Part shown: positions 25,222 through 35,113 of the stretch, piece by piece
How the letters are laid out: each line of letters begins with the position of its first letter
Numbering within the stretch: position 1 is the first letter of the stretch
Assembly (NCBI GenBank): GCA_003054665.1
Contig: QAYY01000001.1
Coordinates: 124,001 to 188,000 of the forward strand
DNA from: Opitutaceae bacterium EW11
GTDB lineage: Bacteria; Verrucomicrobiota; Verrucomicrobiia; Opitutales; Opitutaceae
Reading direction: 5' to 3'
Length of the DNA: 64,000 nucleotides
Position numbers and translations under genes: made by a program
Notes under the pieces: model-generated
What the model was told of the DNA's origin: nothing
The model's input: the letters and a program-made list of their open reading frames with translations, nothing else
Database searches by the model: none

Positions 25222-28200
25222 ATGCGATCCGTGGCGCCTCTCCCCTTGGTCACGATTCCTCATCTTTCCTGGCTTCATCGGCTGTGCGTTCTGCTCGGTG
25301 GGCTGCTCGCCCTGGTAGGCGCGATGTTCCTGCTTCGGTGGGGAATGCAGTGGGAGGAGTTTTTTTCTTTCGGCATTCCGACGTCGTCGGTGCCGCCGAC
25401 CGGCGCCGCGAGCATCCTCGTCTTCGGGGTCGCGCTGATCGGCTATTGCAGCGGCTGCCGCCGCCTCGCCGTGATCGCGCTCGTTCCAGCTGCGATCTCG
25501 TTGGCAACTCTGGTTTCAAAAACCCTCGGGTGGCTTCCGACCTTCGACGAGGTCCTCGTGCCCAACGCGTTTGGCCGGGGCGCCCCCGCGCCCTCGATCC
25601 ACACCGTCGCTGCCATCGGATTTCTACTTTCGGGCTTGGCCCTCGCAGGCATGTCGCGCAGGCCGGTCTCGCTCGGTCGGACCGTATTCCTCGCCTTTTC
25701 CGGCTCGATCCTCGCCTCGATCGCCTTTTCGACCCTGCTCGGCTACGGATTCGGACTCCCGGTCCTCTACCGCTGGGGAACGACGGACATGCTGCCGATC
25801 GGCGGAGCGATCAGTCTCTTCATCCTCGGCGTCGCCCTGCTGGCCTTGGCCTGGCGCGAGCACCAGGGAGAAAACCCAGGCGCTCCAGGCTGGATTCCGA
25901 TGCCAGTGGTCGTGGGTGCGGCAACTCTCACCGGCATCCTGTGGATGAGCCTGCGCGAGTCGGAACGTCTCGGGCTTGCCGGCACGACACAGATTGCGAT
26001 TCGCGACTACGCCAGCGCGATCGGCCGGGAATTGCAGCACCAGTGCGAGCAAGTGGATCGGCTGGCGCAGCACTGGTCGCGTTCCTCGGTCGCTCCGGAG
26101 GACGCGAAGCAGGAGACCATCACGGTGCGAAACGAGCTTCTCGGCTGCGAGGGGCTCACGCGGCTCGATCCCGATGGACATGTGGTCTGGGAGGAGGGCA
26201 TCCAAGGCAGCGTTCTCGCGACCGGGTTCGAGCACGCCACCGACGCAGTGCGGAACGCGGCCATGCATGCCGCTCGCGGATCGGGCACGGCGACGATTTC
26301 GGGCTCCATCTTCTCCGGCGGCGCACCGATCGGTTTCGCGATCTACACCCCCATCGAGCAGAACGGCCAGCTCGACGGCTACCTCGGAGCGGACATCGCC
26401 TATCGCCGACTTTTTCTCGAGCTGATCCGGCGGCTGAAGCTCGAGAACAACTACCAGGTCGCGGTCTACGTGGGCCCGAGCGTCGTCTACTCGAACACGA
26501 GGCAGGATCTGACCGACCTGCGGCTCGAGGAAGTCTTCGACGTGGCCGACCGGCGCATCCGCGTCGAAATCGCCCCGACTCAGGAAAACATGCGCCGGAG
26601 CCGGCGGTATCTTCCCGAACTCGCGCTCGGAGCCGGCCTGGGAATCACCCTTCTCCTCGGGCTCAGCGTTCATCTCGCCCGCGCCGCCCGGAGCGGCCTC
26701 CGCGCCGCCCGCCTCTCGAACATCCGGCTCGTGGCGGAAAACGAGGAGCGCCGCCGTGTCGAGGAGATGCTGAAGGTCTCGGACGAACAGCTCCGGCTCG
26801 CCCTCGACAGCACCCAGATCGGTATTTTCGAGTGGAAACTGCCGGACAACCACCTCTTCAGCAGCGCGAGCATCTGGAGTCTGCTCGGCTATCCGCCCGG
26901 CGTCGTGCCGCCCACCCAGGAGGCCTGGACCGCGCTCATCCATCCGGACGATCTTCCCTCGTACCACGCCGCCCTCGAGAAACAGCTGAGCGGCAAGGCC
27001 ACGTTCATCGATCCCGAGTATCGAATCCGCACCTACGCCGGCGCCTGGAAATGGATCTACACCCGCGCCCGCACCGTGGCGCAGTCGAAGGCGGGCACGC
27101 CCACCCGCGTCATCGGCACGCTGCAGGACATCACCGCCCGCAAGCTCGCCGAGCAGGCGCTGCGCCTGAGCCAGGCGACCACCCGCAAGCTTTCGCTCGT
27201 GGCGGCGAAGACGGACAATCTCGTCCTCATCACCACCGCCCACGGCGCCATCGAGTGGGCCAACGAAAGCTTCGAACGCGTGATGGAGTATCCGCTTTCT
27301 GAAGTCATCGGCAAGAATCCGGCCGATTTCCTGATCGGCTCCGACACCGCCGCGCAGACCGTCCGTCGCATCCGGGTGGCGTTCTGCCGAGGACTCGGCG
27401 TCAGTACCGACATCGTCAACTACTCGAAGTCCGGGAAAAAGTTTCACCTCCATCTCGAGATCCAGCCCGTGCACAACGAAGCCGGCGTGCTGGAGAACTT
27501 CATCGCGGTGATGGCGGACATCTCCTCGCGGGTCGAGACCGAGCGCACCCTGCGGCGGGCCAAGGCGGAGGCCGACGCGGCCTCGAAGGCCAAGAGCGAG
27601 TTCCTCGCCTCGATGTCGCACGAGATCCGCACGCCGATGAACGGGGTGATCGGGATGACTAGCCTCCTCCTCGACACGCCGCTCACGCACGAGCAGCGCG
27701 ACTGCGTCAGCACGATCCGCTCGAGCGGCGAGGCCCTGCTCACCATCATCAACGACATCCTGGATTTTTCGAAGATCGAGTCGGGACGGATGGATCTCGA
27801 AAAGCTGCCCTTCGAACTCGCCGTCTGCATCGAGGATGCCCTCGACCTCTTTTCCGTCCAGGCGACGAACAAGAAGCTGGAACTGGTCTATCACATCGAT
27901 TCTGGCGTGCCCTCCTGGATACAGGGCGACGCCACCCGGCTTCGGCAGGTGCTGGTCAACCTCGTCAACAACGCGGTGAAGTTCACCCCCTCGGGCTCGG
28001 TGTCGATCCGGGTCGCCTGCCGCCCCGCCGCCCCCCCCGCCGGCGCCGCCCACGCGCCGCTCACGCTGGAGTTTTCCGTTACCGACACCGGCATCGGCAT
28101 CCCCGCCGACCGGCTCGACCGGCTCTTCCGCCCGTTCAGCCAGGTCGACTCCTCCACGACCCGGAAATACGGCGGCACCGGTCTAGGCCTCGCGATCAGC

Positions 28201-29169
28201 CACCGCCTCTGCGCCTTGATGGGAGGGTCCATCACGGTCCACAGCACGCTGGGCGTCGGTTCGACCTTCAGCTTCACCATCCAAACCGAGGCGCTGACGA
28301 CTCCGGCCGGCTGGGGTCTGCCCGACATACCGTCGCGTCTGAAAAATGGAACGGTCCTCTGCATCGACGATCACCCGGTCACTCGGGAGCGCTTGAAGAC
28401 GCTCTTCGCCAGCTGGGGAGCCCGGCCGGAGTGCGCAGCCACGGCGCAGAGCGCGCTGCCGTTCCTCGCCGCAGCGACGCCGCCGGTTGCGATCGTCCTC
28501 GACTACGGTATCCCCGAGGACGAAGCGGGCATCGAGCTTCGCGCCCGGATCTGCGGCTCCACCATTCCGGTCCTGCTGCTCCTGCCCCCGGGGCAATCGG
28601 CCGAGGATCTCGAGGTGTTCGCCGGCCGCCGCGGCACGGCGAGCGTCGTCAAACCGGCGCGCACCCATGCCCTCATCCGCGGCATGCAGAATCTCCTGGA
28701 CGCGCCCGTGGACAGCCTGCCGCCGTTCGCGCCGTCGGTCGACAGCGGCATCCTCGGAAGAGAAATCCCGCTCGAGGTTCTGGTCGTGGAAGACAATGCG
28801 GTGAACCAGAAGGTGGCGCTTCGGTTTCTCGAGCGGCTCGGCTATCGCGCCGATGCGGTCGGCAACGGCGCCGAGGCGGTGCACACGCTGGAGTCGCGCC
28901 GCTATCACCTCGTCCTCATGGATCTCCAAATGCCGGAGATGGACGGCTTCGAGGCGACCCGGCAGATCCGGAAGCTCGTGCCGGCCGAACGCCAGCCGAA
29001 GATCATCGCGCTGACGGCAAACGCCCTCTCGGGCGACCGCGACCTCTGCCTCGCCGCAGGGATGGACGACTACATCACCAAGCCGGTGAAGCTTCTCGAA
29101 ATCGCACAGATGATCCGCCGGCAATTCCTGGCCGGCTCCCGTCCGCCTTTGAAATCCGGCAAGGTGTGA
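25222..29169 (+). CDS. Hybrid sensor histidine kinase with two receiver domains
   Basis: 1315 residues from the ATG at 25222. The N-terminus holds about seven hydrophobic segments (residues about 18-245, a MASE-like membrane sensor). An extracytoplasmic region of about 225 residues follows (CHASE-like, unclassified), then another membrane helix (LPELALGAGLGITLLLGLSV), a PAS domain (about 530-655), a second PAS domain (about 665-785) and the HisKA H-box FLASMSHEIRTPMNGVIGM with His800. The ATPase domain has NAVKFTPSG, DTGIGIP and GGTGLGLAIS. The first receiver domain (about 1040-1160) has Asp1094 in VLDYGIP but an atypical acidic pocket. The second (about 1180-1305) is canonical, with Asp1234 in LVLMDLQMPEMDG. 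There is no Hpt domain or output domain, so phosphate must pass to another protein. The ligand is unknown. Confidence 0.92.
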   Translation: MRSVAPLPLVTIPHLSWLHRLCVLLGGLLALVGAMFLLRWGMQWEEFFSFGIPTSSVPPTGAASILVFGVALIGYCSGCRRLAVIALVPAAISLATLVSKTLGWLPTFDEVLVPNAFGRGAPAPSIHTVAAIGFLLSGLALAGMSRRPVSLGRTVFLAFSGSILASIAFSTLLGYGFGLPVLYRWGTTDMLPIGGAISLFILGVALLALAWREHQGENPGAPGWIPMPVVVGAATLTGILWMSLRESERLGLAGTTQIAIRDYASAIGRELQHQCEQVDRLAQHWSRSSVAPEDAKQETITVRNELLGCEGLTRLDPDGHVVWEEGIQGSVLATGFEHATDAVRNAAMHAARGSGTATISGSIFSGGAPIGFAIYTPIEQNGQLDGYLGADIAYRRLFLELIRRLKLENNYQVAVYVGPSVVYSNTRQDLTDLRLEEVFDVADRRIRVEIAPTQENMRRSRRYLPELALGAGLGITLLLGLSVHLARAARSGLRAARLSNIRLVAENEERRRVEEMLKVSDEQLRLALDSTQIGIFEWKLPDNHLFSSASIWSLLGYPPGVVPPTQEAWTALIHPDDLPSYHAALEKQLSGKATFIDPEYRIRTYAGAWKWIYTRARTVAQSKAGTPTRVIGTLQDITARKLAEQALRLSQATTRKLSLVAAKTDNLVLITTAHGAIEWANESFERVMEYPLSEVIGKNPADFLIGSDTAAQTVRRIRVAFCRGLGVSTDIVNYSKSGKKFHLHLEIQPVHNEAGVLENFIAVMADISSRVETERTLRRAKAEADAASKAKSEFLASMSHEIRTPMNGVIGMTSLLLDTPLTHEQRDCVSTIRSSGEALLTIINDILDFSKIESGRMDLEKLPFELAVCIEDALDLFSVQATNKKLELVYHIDSGVPSWIQGDATRLRQVLVNLVNNAVKFTPSGSVSIRVACRPAAPPAGAAHAPLTLEFSVTDTGIGIPADRLDRLFRPFSQVDSSTTRKYGGTGLGLAISHRLCALMGGSITVHSTLGVGSTFSFTIQTEALTTPAGWGLPDIPSRLKNGTVLCIDDHPVTRERLKTLFASWGARPECAATAQSALPFLAAATPPVAIVLDYGIPEDEAGIELRARICGSTIPVLLLLPPGQSAEDLEVFAGRRGTASVVKPARTHALIRGMQNLLDAPVDSLPPFAPSVDSGILGREIPLEVLVVEDNAVNQKVALRFLERLGYRADAVGNGAEAVHTLESRRYHLVLMDLQMPEMDGFEATRQIRKLVPAERQPKIIALTANALSGDRDLCLAAGMDDYITKPVKLLEIAQMIRRQFLAGSRPPLKSGKV

Positions 29170-29249
29170 GCAGAGGAACGGTCGCTCGTAGTTGAAGCTT
29201 GGCGACAGCCCCCGAAACGACGACGCACCTGTTCCGCAGGCGCGGGACC

Positions 29250-30731
29250 TCAAATCTTCGTTTTCGGCGGCATCGGCACCGCCTCGTCGTGGGTGGGCAT
29301 GGGTGCGAACTCCGGGCGCGCAACACCCGGCGCGAGCTTCGCGATGTCGACCGCCTCGCCCGTTTGGAAGCAAAGGTTGGCCGCCGCTCCGACGAGCATG
29401 GCGTACGCGCCGCCGCGCTCGTCTGCCGCCCGCAGGTATTTGTCGGCGGGAGGATTGGGCAGGAAGAGATCGTTCAGCATCACGGAGTCGCCCCCCGCAT
29501 GCGAACCGGCGCCGCTCCAGGTCTCGACTTCGCGAGCGGGGCCGCGCAGCGGAATCACGCGCGTCTTCACGCCTTCCTGAAGCACGCCTCCCTGCTCCGT
29601 CTGCGTGCCCGCGACGTAGACCTTTTCCACCATCGAGTGCTCGAGGCGGCCCTTGGTGCCGTTGAACGCGATCGTGTAGCCCTCCCAGGAGTTGAAGGCG
29701 TTGAGCGAATACGCGAGCGTCACGCCGTTGTCGTAGGTGACGAGGACGTTCATCGTATCCTCAATGCTGATATCCGGACGCCAGACGCACCGGTCGCGGA
29801 AATAGCCGTCGAACCGCTCCTGGTCGACGTAGAGCATCTTCAGCCGCTTGTCGGCCGCGAGATCGAGGAAGAACCCGCACTTGTCCTTTTCCGGGCAGGT
29901 GCGGCAGCGCTCGTGATGGCTCTCCAGCCCCATGCGCTTCGCCATCTTCGGAGTGTAGAACTCCCGCTTGCCGGTGGCCCGCACCGAGGCCGGCACCGCG
30001 CCGAGCCACCAGTTGACCAGATCGAAATGGTGCGACGCCTTGTGGATCATCAGGCCGCCGGAGTTCTCCTTGTGGCTGTGCCACCGCCGGAAGTAGTCGG
30101 CGCCGTGGTGCGTGTTGAGCATCCAGTGGAAATCGACTGAGAGCACATCGCCGATCTCGCCGTTCATCAGCAGGTCCTTCACCTGCGTACGCGGCGGCGA
30201 GTACCGGTAGTTGTGGCCCACGCGGAGGTGTCGGCCGGTGCGCTTGCGGGCCTCGACGATCCGCAGGCATTTCTCCGCCGTGGTGGTCATCGGCTTCTCC
30301 GTGATCGCGTCGCAGCCGGCTTCCATCGCCCGCACGATGTAGTCGTCGTGCGCGGAATCCTGCACGGTGACGATCACGACATCGGCCCGCGTCTCCCGAA
30401 TCATCTTTTCGAAATCCGCCGGAGCATAGGCCGGCGGAGGAGTCAGGCCCGCGGCGCTCCATCGATTGCGGCATACCTCCATGCGTCCGGCATTCCGATC
30501 GCAGATGCCCACGAGTTCGGCGTGGTCCTTGTGATCGCCGAGAATCGCCTCCTGATACATCGAGCTGCGGTGGCCGGTGCCGACGATGGTGTAACGACGG
30601 CGTTTGCCTGCCGTTTCGGCGGCGGCCGACAGTCCGGTGACGCCGAGCGCAAGGCCGAGACCGACGGTCGAGATTCCCTTCACGAACGTGCGGCGGCCGA
30701 TGGGGTGCGAAATGACGGAGAGGGTGTCCAT
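29250..30731 (-). CDS. Gfo/Idh/MocA family oxidoreductase, Tat-exported
   Basis: A 493-residue protein. The N-terminus has a twin-arginine signal (GRRTFVKGISTVGLGLALG), so it is predicted to be exported folded with its nicotinamide cofactor. The Rossmann domain has VGTGHRSSMYQEAI and, further on, the conserved CDAITEKPMTT (EKP motif), then GHNYRYSP and HKASHHFDLVNWWLG in the substrate domain. A three-cysteine cluster, CRTCPEKDKC, probably binds a metal or forms a structural element. Verrucomicrobia and Planctomycetes have many such exported sugar or inositol oxidoreductases. The substrate is unknown. It converges on the kinase gene and is divergent from pyruvate carboxylase. Confidence 0.88.
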   Translation of the reverse strand: MDTLSVISHPIGRRTFVKGISTVGLGLALGVTGLSAAAETAGKRRRYTIVGTGHRSSMYQEAILGDHKDHAELVGICDRNAGRMEVCRNRWSAAGLTPPPAYAPADFEKMIRETRADVVIVTVQDSAHDDYIVRAMEAGCDAITEKPMTTTAEKCLRIVEARKRTGRHLRVGHNYRYSPPRTQVKDLLMNGEIGDVLSVDFHWMLNTHHGADYFRRWHSHKENSGGLMIHKASHHFDLVNWWLGAVPASVRATGKREFYTPKMAKRMGLESHHERCRTCPEKDKCGFFLDLAADKRLKMLYVDQERFDGYFRDRCVWRPDISIEDTMNVLVTYDNGVTLAYSLNAFNSWEGYTIAFNGTKGRLEHSMVEKVYVAGTQTEQGGVLQEGVKTRVIPLRGPAREVETWSGAGSHAGGDSVMLNDLFLPNPPADKYLRAADERGGAYAMLVGAAANLCFQTGEAVDIAKLAPGVARPEFAPMPTHDEAVPMPPKTKI

Positions 30732-31034
30732 ACGCGCGGAAGTTCGAAAACGCAGCTAAACTAGGACAGCTGTCCGCGTTTGAGACAAGGCGCCAGTGCG
30801 GTCTTTTTCGGCGTTCGGCGCACGGAGGTTTCGGTCGGCTCGCTCTGCCCTGCGACGCTCCGCGGCTTACCGGTACAGCTCCTAATACGGAGCCGGCCGG
30901 ACATTAGTCGGCAGCGTGAAAGACCCGCCGGGCGTCGCGAATGGCGCTCTGCGCTGGCGCCGCGCGTGCTTCGCGTTTTCTTGCGCGCTTGCGCCGTGTA
31001 TCCCCCGCCCGGCCATCCCCACCGACACGCCTCC
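30732..31034. other. Divergent intergenic region between oxidoreductase and pyc
   Basis: No gene is seen; the frame extending upstream of pyc has shadow composition. A small hairpin (GCTCC at 30878-30882 with GGAGC at 30889-30893 around TAATAC) is present. The region must hold promoters for both genes, but none is clear enough to call. Confidence 0.4.
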
Positions 31035-34000
31035 ATGCCAAACCCCGTCCCGGCCGACACCGCCCTCGAAGCCATTCGTCCCATCAAGTCCGTTCTCGCC
31101 GCGAATCGCAGCGAAATCGCCGTCCGGATTTTCCGCGCCGGCACCGAACTCGGCCTTCGCACGATCGCCGTGTTCGCGCAGGAGGACCGCTTCTGCATTC
31201 ACCGGTACAAGGCCGACGAGGCCTACCTCATCGGCCAGGGGAAAGGTCCGGTCGCGGCCTACCTGGACATCGAAAGCATCGTAGGCGTGGCGAAGGAAAA
31301 GGGAATCGACGCGATCCATCCCGGCTACGGCTTTCTCGCGGAAAACGCCGAGTTCGCCCGCGCCTGCGAGCGGGCCGGGATTCTCTTCGTCGGACCGCGC
31401 CCTGAGCTCCTCGATCAAATGGGAGACAAGACCGCCGCCCGCGCGCTGGCGAAGAAGGTCGGCGTGCCGGTCCTCCCCGGCACCGAGGACCCGGTGCAGG
31501 ACCGCGAAGAGGCGCTGAAGATCGCGCGATCGATCGGTTTCCCGCTCATCATCAAGGCCGCCTTCGGGGGCGGCGGCCGGGGCATGCGCGTCGTGCACAA
31601 GCCGGGCGACCTCGACACGCTGCTCGACGAAGCCCAGGCGGAAGCGGGACGCGCGTTCGGAAACCCCGCGGTCTTCCTCGAGAAATACATCCCGCGCGCC
31701 AAGCACATCGAGGTCCAGATCCTGGGCGACAAGCACGGGAACGTCATCCATCTCCACGAGCGCGACTGCTCCGTGCAGCGGCGCCACCAGAAGGTGGTCG
31801 AGGTGGCGCCCAGCTACGGCCTGCCCGCCGCCGTGATCGACGAACTCTGCCAGGCGGCCGCACGGCTCGCCGGGTCGATCCGGTACGACAATGCCGGCAC
31901 GATCGAATTCCTCTACGATCTCGACCGCCACGAGTGGTTCTTCATCGAGATGAACCCCCGTATCCAGGTCGAACATACGGTGACCGAGGTCATCACCGGC
32001 CTCGACCTCGTCCGCGCCCAGATTCTCATCGCCCAGGGATATCCGCTGCACTCGCCGGAGGTCGGCATGCCGGTGCAGGACCAGGTGCCGAGAAACGGCT
32101 TCGCCATCCAGTGCCGCATCACGACGGAGGATCCGGAGAACAAGTTCATCCCCGACTACGGCCGCATTCTCGCCTACCGCTCGCCGGGCGGCTTCGGCGT
32201 CCGCCTCGACGGCGGCATGGGGTTCGCCGGCGCGGTGATCACGCCGTTCTACGATTCGCTCCTCGTGAAGTGCATCACCAGCGGCCAGAGCTACGAGATC
32301 GCGATGAACCGCGCCCGCCGGGTGCTGAGCGAATTCCGCATCCGCGGGGTGAAGAGCAACATCCCGTTTCTCGAAAACGTCATCGCCCACCCGACGTTCC
32401 GCTCCGGCCAGGCAACCACGACGCTGATCGACACCACGCCCGAGCTCTTCGCCTTCAAGCAGCGCCGCGACCGCGCGACCAAGCTGCTCAACTTCCTCGG
32501 CAACGTCACGGTCAACGGCAATCCCCACGTCAAGGGCGCGCGCCCGTCCAAGCCGCTGCTGCAGGCCGCGCCCCCCGCCTACGATCCGTCCGAGCCGCCG
32601 CCGCCGGGAACCCGGCAAACCCTGCTCGAACTCGGGCCGAAAGGTTTCGCCGAATGGACGCTCAAAAAGCGCCGCCTCCTCGTCACCGACACCACCTTCC
32701 GCGACGCCCATCAGTCGCTCATGGCGACCCGCGTCCGCAGTTACGACATGCTGGCCTGCGCCGGCGCCGTGGCCCGGCGCGCCCCGGACCTCTTTTCCCT
32801 CGAAATGTGGGGCGGAGCCACGTTCGACAGCGCGATGCGTTTCCTCTCCGAGGATCCGTGGGAGCGTCTGCGCGCCCTCCGCGCCCGCATCCCCAACATC
32901 TGCTTTCAGATGCTGTTCCGCGGCGCCAACGCCGTCGGCTACACGAACTATCCCGCGCCCGTCGTCGCCGGCTTCGTGAAACACGCGGCCGAGAGCGGAA
33001 TGGATATCTTCCGCATCTTCGACTCGTTGAACTATCTCCCGAACCTGCGCGTGGCGATGGAAGCCGTCCTCGAGACGCACGCGATCTGCGAGGCCGCGTT
33101 GTGCTACACCGGCGACATTCTCGACGACCGCCGCGACAAGTATTCGCTTCAATACTACGTCCGGCTCGCCAGGGAGCTCGAACGCATGGGAGCGCATTTC
33201 ATCGCGATCAAGGACATGGCCGGGCTCTGCCGCCCCTATGCCGCGCAAAAGCTGGTCAAGGCCCTGAAGGACGAGGTCGGGCTCCCCCTCCACTTTCACA
33301 CCCACGACACGAGCGGCATCGCCGCCGCCTCGGTGCTCCGGGCGGCCGACGCGGGCGTCGACGTCGTCGACCTAGCCCTCGCCTCGATGAGCGGCAGCAC
33401 GTCGCAGCCGAATCTCAACTCCGTCGTCGCCGCCCTGCAGCACACGGCGCGGGACACCAAACTCGACCTCGACGCGCTGAACGGTTTCTCGGACTACTGG
33501 GAGCACGTCCGCGACTACTACCGGCCCTTCGACACCGCGCCGCGCACCGGCTCGGCCGAAGTCTATCTGCACGAGATGCCGGGCGGCCAGTACACGAACC
33601 TCAAGGAGCAGGCCGCCTCGATGGGCGTCTCGCACCGGTGGCCGGAAATCGCCCGCACCTACGCCGAGGTGAATCAGCTTTTCGGCGACATCGTGAAGGT
33701 CACGCCCTCCTCGAAAGTCGTCGGCGACATGGCGCTTTTCCTCTTCTCGCGCGGAATCAAGCCCGCCGACGTCGTAAACCTGGAACCCGGTTCGATGCCG
33801 TTCCCCGAAAGCGTGATCGACATGCTCTGCGGCGGACTTGGCTGGCCCGAGGGCGGTTGGCCGGAACCGGTCTGGCGCGCCGTCCTGGGAGAAAAACGCT
33901 TCCGCGAAGCGCGGGCGAAATATGCCGGCGACACCGCGGCGGCAAAGGCCCGCGGCACCTCCACCCAGGCCGGCCGTAAAGCCGACTCCGTGCTGACCGC

Positions 34001-34580
34001 AGCCCGTCAGGAACTCACCGAAAAGCTCCGGCACGAGCCGACGGAGGACGACCTGTATTCACATCTCATGTACCCTCAGGTCTTCGCCGACCTGGTCAAA
34101 CAGCGGCGCGACTACGGCGACGTGAGTGTGCTGCCGACACCCTCCTTCCTCTACGGACTGACGCCGGGCGAGGAGATCTCCGTCGAGATTGAACCCGGAA
34201 AGGTTCTCATCATCCGGCTGATCAGCGTCGGAGCGGCCGACAAGGACGGCCGCCGGTCGATCAGCTACGAACTCAACGGCATGGCGCGCGAGGCATACGT
34301 CGTCGACAAGAGCGTGGCTCCGCAAACCAAACGCCGTCCGAAGGCCGACCCGGCCGACGCGTCCCAGATTGCGGCTCCCATCCCCGGCCTCATCGCCACG
34401 CTGCCGGTCAGCGTCGGCGCCAAGGTTGCGAAGGGAGACAAGCTCTTCATGATGGAGGCGATGAAAATGCAGACGACCATCTCCGCGCCCTTCGACGCCG
34501 TGGTGGCGGAGTTGCACGCCGGGCTCGGCGACACGGTCGAAGCCAAGGACTTGATCGCGGTGCTGCGCCCCATCGCGTAG
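31035..34580 (+). CDS. pyc: Pyruvate carboxylase
   Basis: 1181 residues from the ATG at 31035 (MPNPVPADTALEA); the upstream in-frame extension is not protein-like. The biotin carboxylase domain (about 15-470) shows VLAANRSEIAVRIFRA, AIHPGYGFLAENAEFA, KAAFGGGGRGMR, HERDCSVQRRHQKVVE and EMNPRIQVEHTVTE. The carboxyltransferase domain (about 555-1000) shows TDTTFRDAHQSLMATRVRS, ALCYTGDILD, IKDMAGLCRPYAA and HFHTHDTSG. The biotinyl domain ends the protein with Lys1144 in EAMKM. The enzyme makes oxaloacetate from pyruvate, bicarbonate and ATP to refill the TCA cycle or feed gluconeogenesis. It is a single-chain type with all three modules intact and is a substrate for BirA in this window. Confidence 0.97.
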   Translation: MPNPVPADTALEAIRPIKSVLAANRSEIAVRIFRAGTELGLRTIAVFAQEDRFCIHRYKADEAYLIGQGKGPVAAYLDIESIVGVAKEKGIDAIHPGYGFLAENAEFARACERAGILFVGPRPELLDQMGDKTAARALAKKVGVPVLPGTEDPVQDREEALKIARSIGFPLIIKAAFGGGGRGMRVVHKPGDLDTLLDEAQAEAGRAFGNPAVFLEKYIPRAKHIEVQILGDKHGNVIHLHERDCSVQRRHQKVVEVAPSYGLPAAVIDELCQAAARLAGSIRYDNAGTIEFLYDLDRHEWFFIEMNPRIQVEHTVTEVITGLDLVRAQILIAQGYPLHSPEVGMPVQDQVPRNGFAIQCRITTEDPENKFIPDYGRILAYRSPGGFGVRLDGGMGFAGAVITPFYDSLLVKCITSGQSYEIAMNRARRVLSEFRIRGVKSNIPFLENVIAHPTFRSGQATTTLIDTTPELFAFKQRRDRATKLLNFLGNVTVNGNPHVKGARPSKPLLQAAPPAYDPSEPPPPGTRQTLLELGPKGFAEWTLKKRRLLVTDTTFRDAHQSLMATRVRSYDMLACAGAVARRAPDLFSLEMWGGATFDSAMRFLSEDPWERLRALRARIPNICFQMLFRGANAVGYTNYPAPVVAGFVKHAAESGMDIFRIFDSLNYLPNLRVAMEAVLETHAICEAALCYTGDILDDRRDKYSLQYYVRLARELERMGAHFIAIKDMAGLCRPYAAQKLVKALKDEVGLPLHFHTHDTSGIAAASVLRAADAGVDVVDLALASMSGSTSQPNLNSVVAALQHTARDTKLDLDALNGFSDYWEHVRDYYRPFDTAPRTGSAEVYLHEMPGGQYTNLKEQAASMGVSHRWPEIARTYAEVNQLFGDIVKVTPSSKVVGDMALFLFSRGIKPADVVNLEPGSMPFPESVIDMLCGGLGWPEGGWPEPVWRAVLGEKRFREARAKYAGDTAAAKARGTSTQAGRKADSVLTAARQELTEKLRHEPTEDDLYSHLMYPQVFADLVKQRRDYGDVSVLPTPSFLYGLTPGEEISVEIEPGKVLIIRLISVGAADKDGRRSISYELNGMAREAYVVDKSVAPQTKRRPKADPADASQIAAPIPGLIATLPVSVGAKVAKGDKLFMMEAMKMQTTISAPFDAVVAELHAGLGDTVEAKDLIAVLRPIA

Positions 34581-34601
34581 CAGGCACTCCAATACCGTCA
34601 C

Positions 34602-34632
34602 GCCGCCCGCGTTCGTCCTGGAGCGCGGCGGC
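34602..34632. terminator. GC hairpin between convergent pyc and ThrE genes
   Basis: GCCGCC(C)GCG at 34602-34611 pairs with CGCGGCGGC ending at 34632, with one bulged base and a loop of about ten bases. It lies midway between two convergent stop codons and may terminate both transcripts. No T-tract is seen. Confidence 0.35.
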
Positions 34633-34645
34633 GAGTCTAAGCCGC

Positions 34646-35113
34646 TCAGACAACCGGCTTGCGCCGGTACAGGATGAGGCCCGGCATCGCGAGTCCGACG
34701 GCGAGCGCTCCGATGGTGAAAAACGCCTGGAGGGCGTTTTGCACCGCCGTCTGGAAAAGCGCCTCCGAGTAACCCTTCTGGTTGATCTGCACGATCGCCA
34801 GCATGGCGGTGTAGGCGCGGACGCCCGGCACCATCGGAATCATCGCCGCAACCGTGAAGACCTTCGGATGCGCGCGCAGCGATTGGGCGACGTACACGCC
34901 GACGAAACTCACCACCGTCGCCGCGACGAGCGTGCCCCACTCGATCGGCAGGAGAAAGCGGTCCATCAGCAAAAAGCGGAGGCCGTGGCCGACGGCGCCG
35001 AACAGCGCGCAATACAGAAGGATTCGGGGGTGGACGTGGAAGAGCATCCCGAAGCCGAGCGCCGGAACCGCCGCGAGAGCCATGTCCTGAAGGAGGAGAA
35101 GAAGGAAACTCAT
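34646..35113 (-). CDS. Threonine/serine exporter, C-terminal-type subunit (ThrE_2/DUF3815)
   Basis: A 155-residue membrane protein with four or five helices: LLLLLQDMALAAVPALGFGM, LYCALFGAVGHGLRFLL, TLVAATVVSFVGVYVAQSL, VFTVAAMIPMVPGVRAYTAM and AFFTIGALAVGLAMPGLIL. The motif MIPMVPG is characteristic of the small ThrE subunit. In Actinobacteria the same region is fused to the larger ThrE_1 domain in one polypeptide; here it is separate. Its start overlaps the stop of the larger subunit by four bases, so both are made together. Export of threonine or serine is inferred from the family. Confidence 0.85.
   Translation of the reverse strand: MSFLLLLLQDMALAAVPALGFGMLFHVHPRILLYCALFGAVGHGLRFLLMDRFLLPIEWGTLVAATVVSFVGVYVAQSLRAHPKVFTVAAMIPMVPGVRAYTAMLAIVQINQKGYSEALFQTAVQNALQAFFTIGALAVGLAMPGLILYRRKPVV

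Noticed and set aside
30780-31034. N-terminal extension of pyruvate carboxylase
   Set aside because: The extra 85 residues are Arg/Pro-rich with no similarity to the family, while the ATG at 31035 gives the normal start just before the biotin carboxylase domain.
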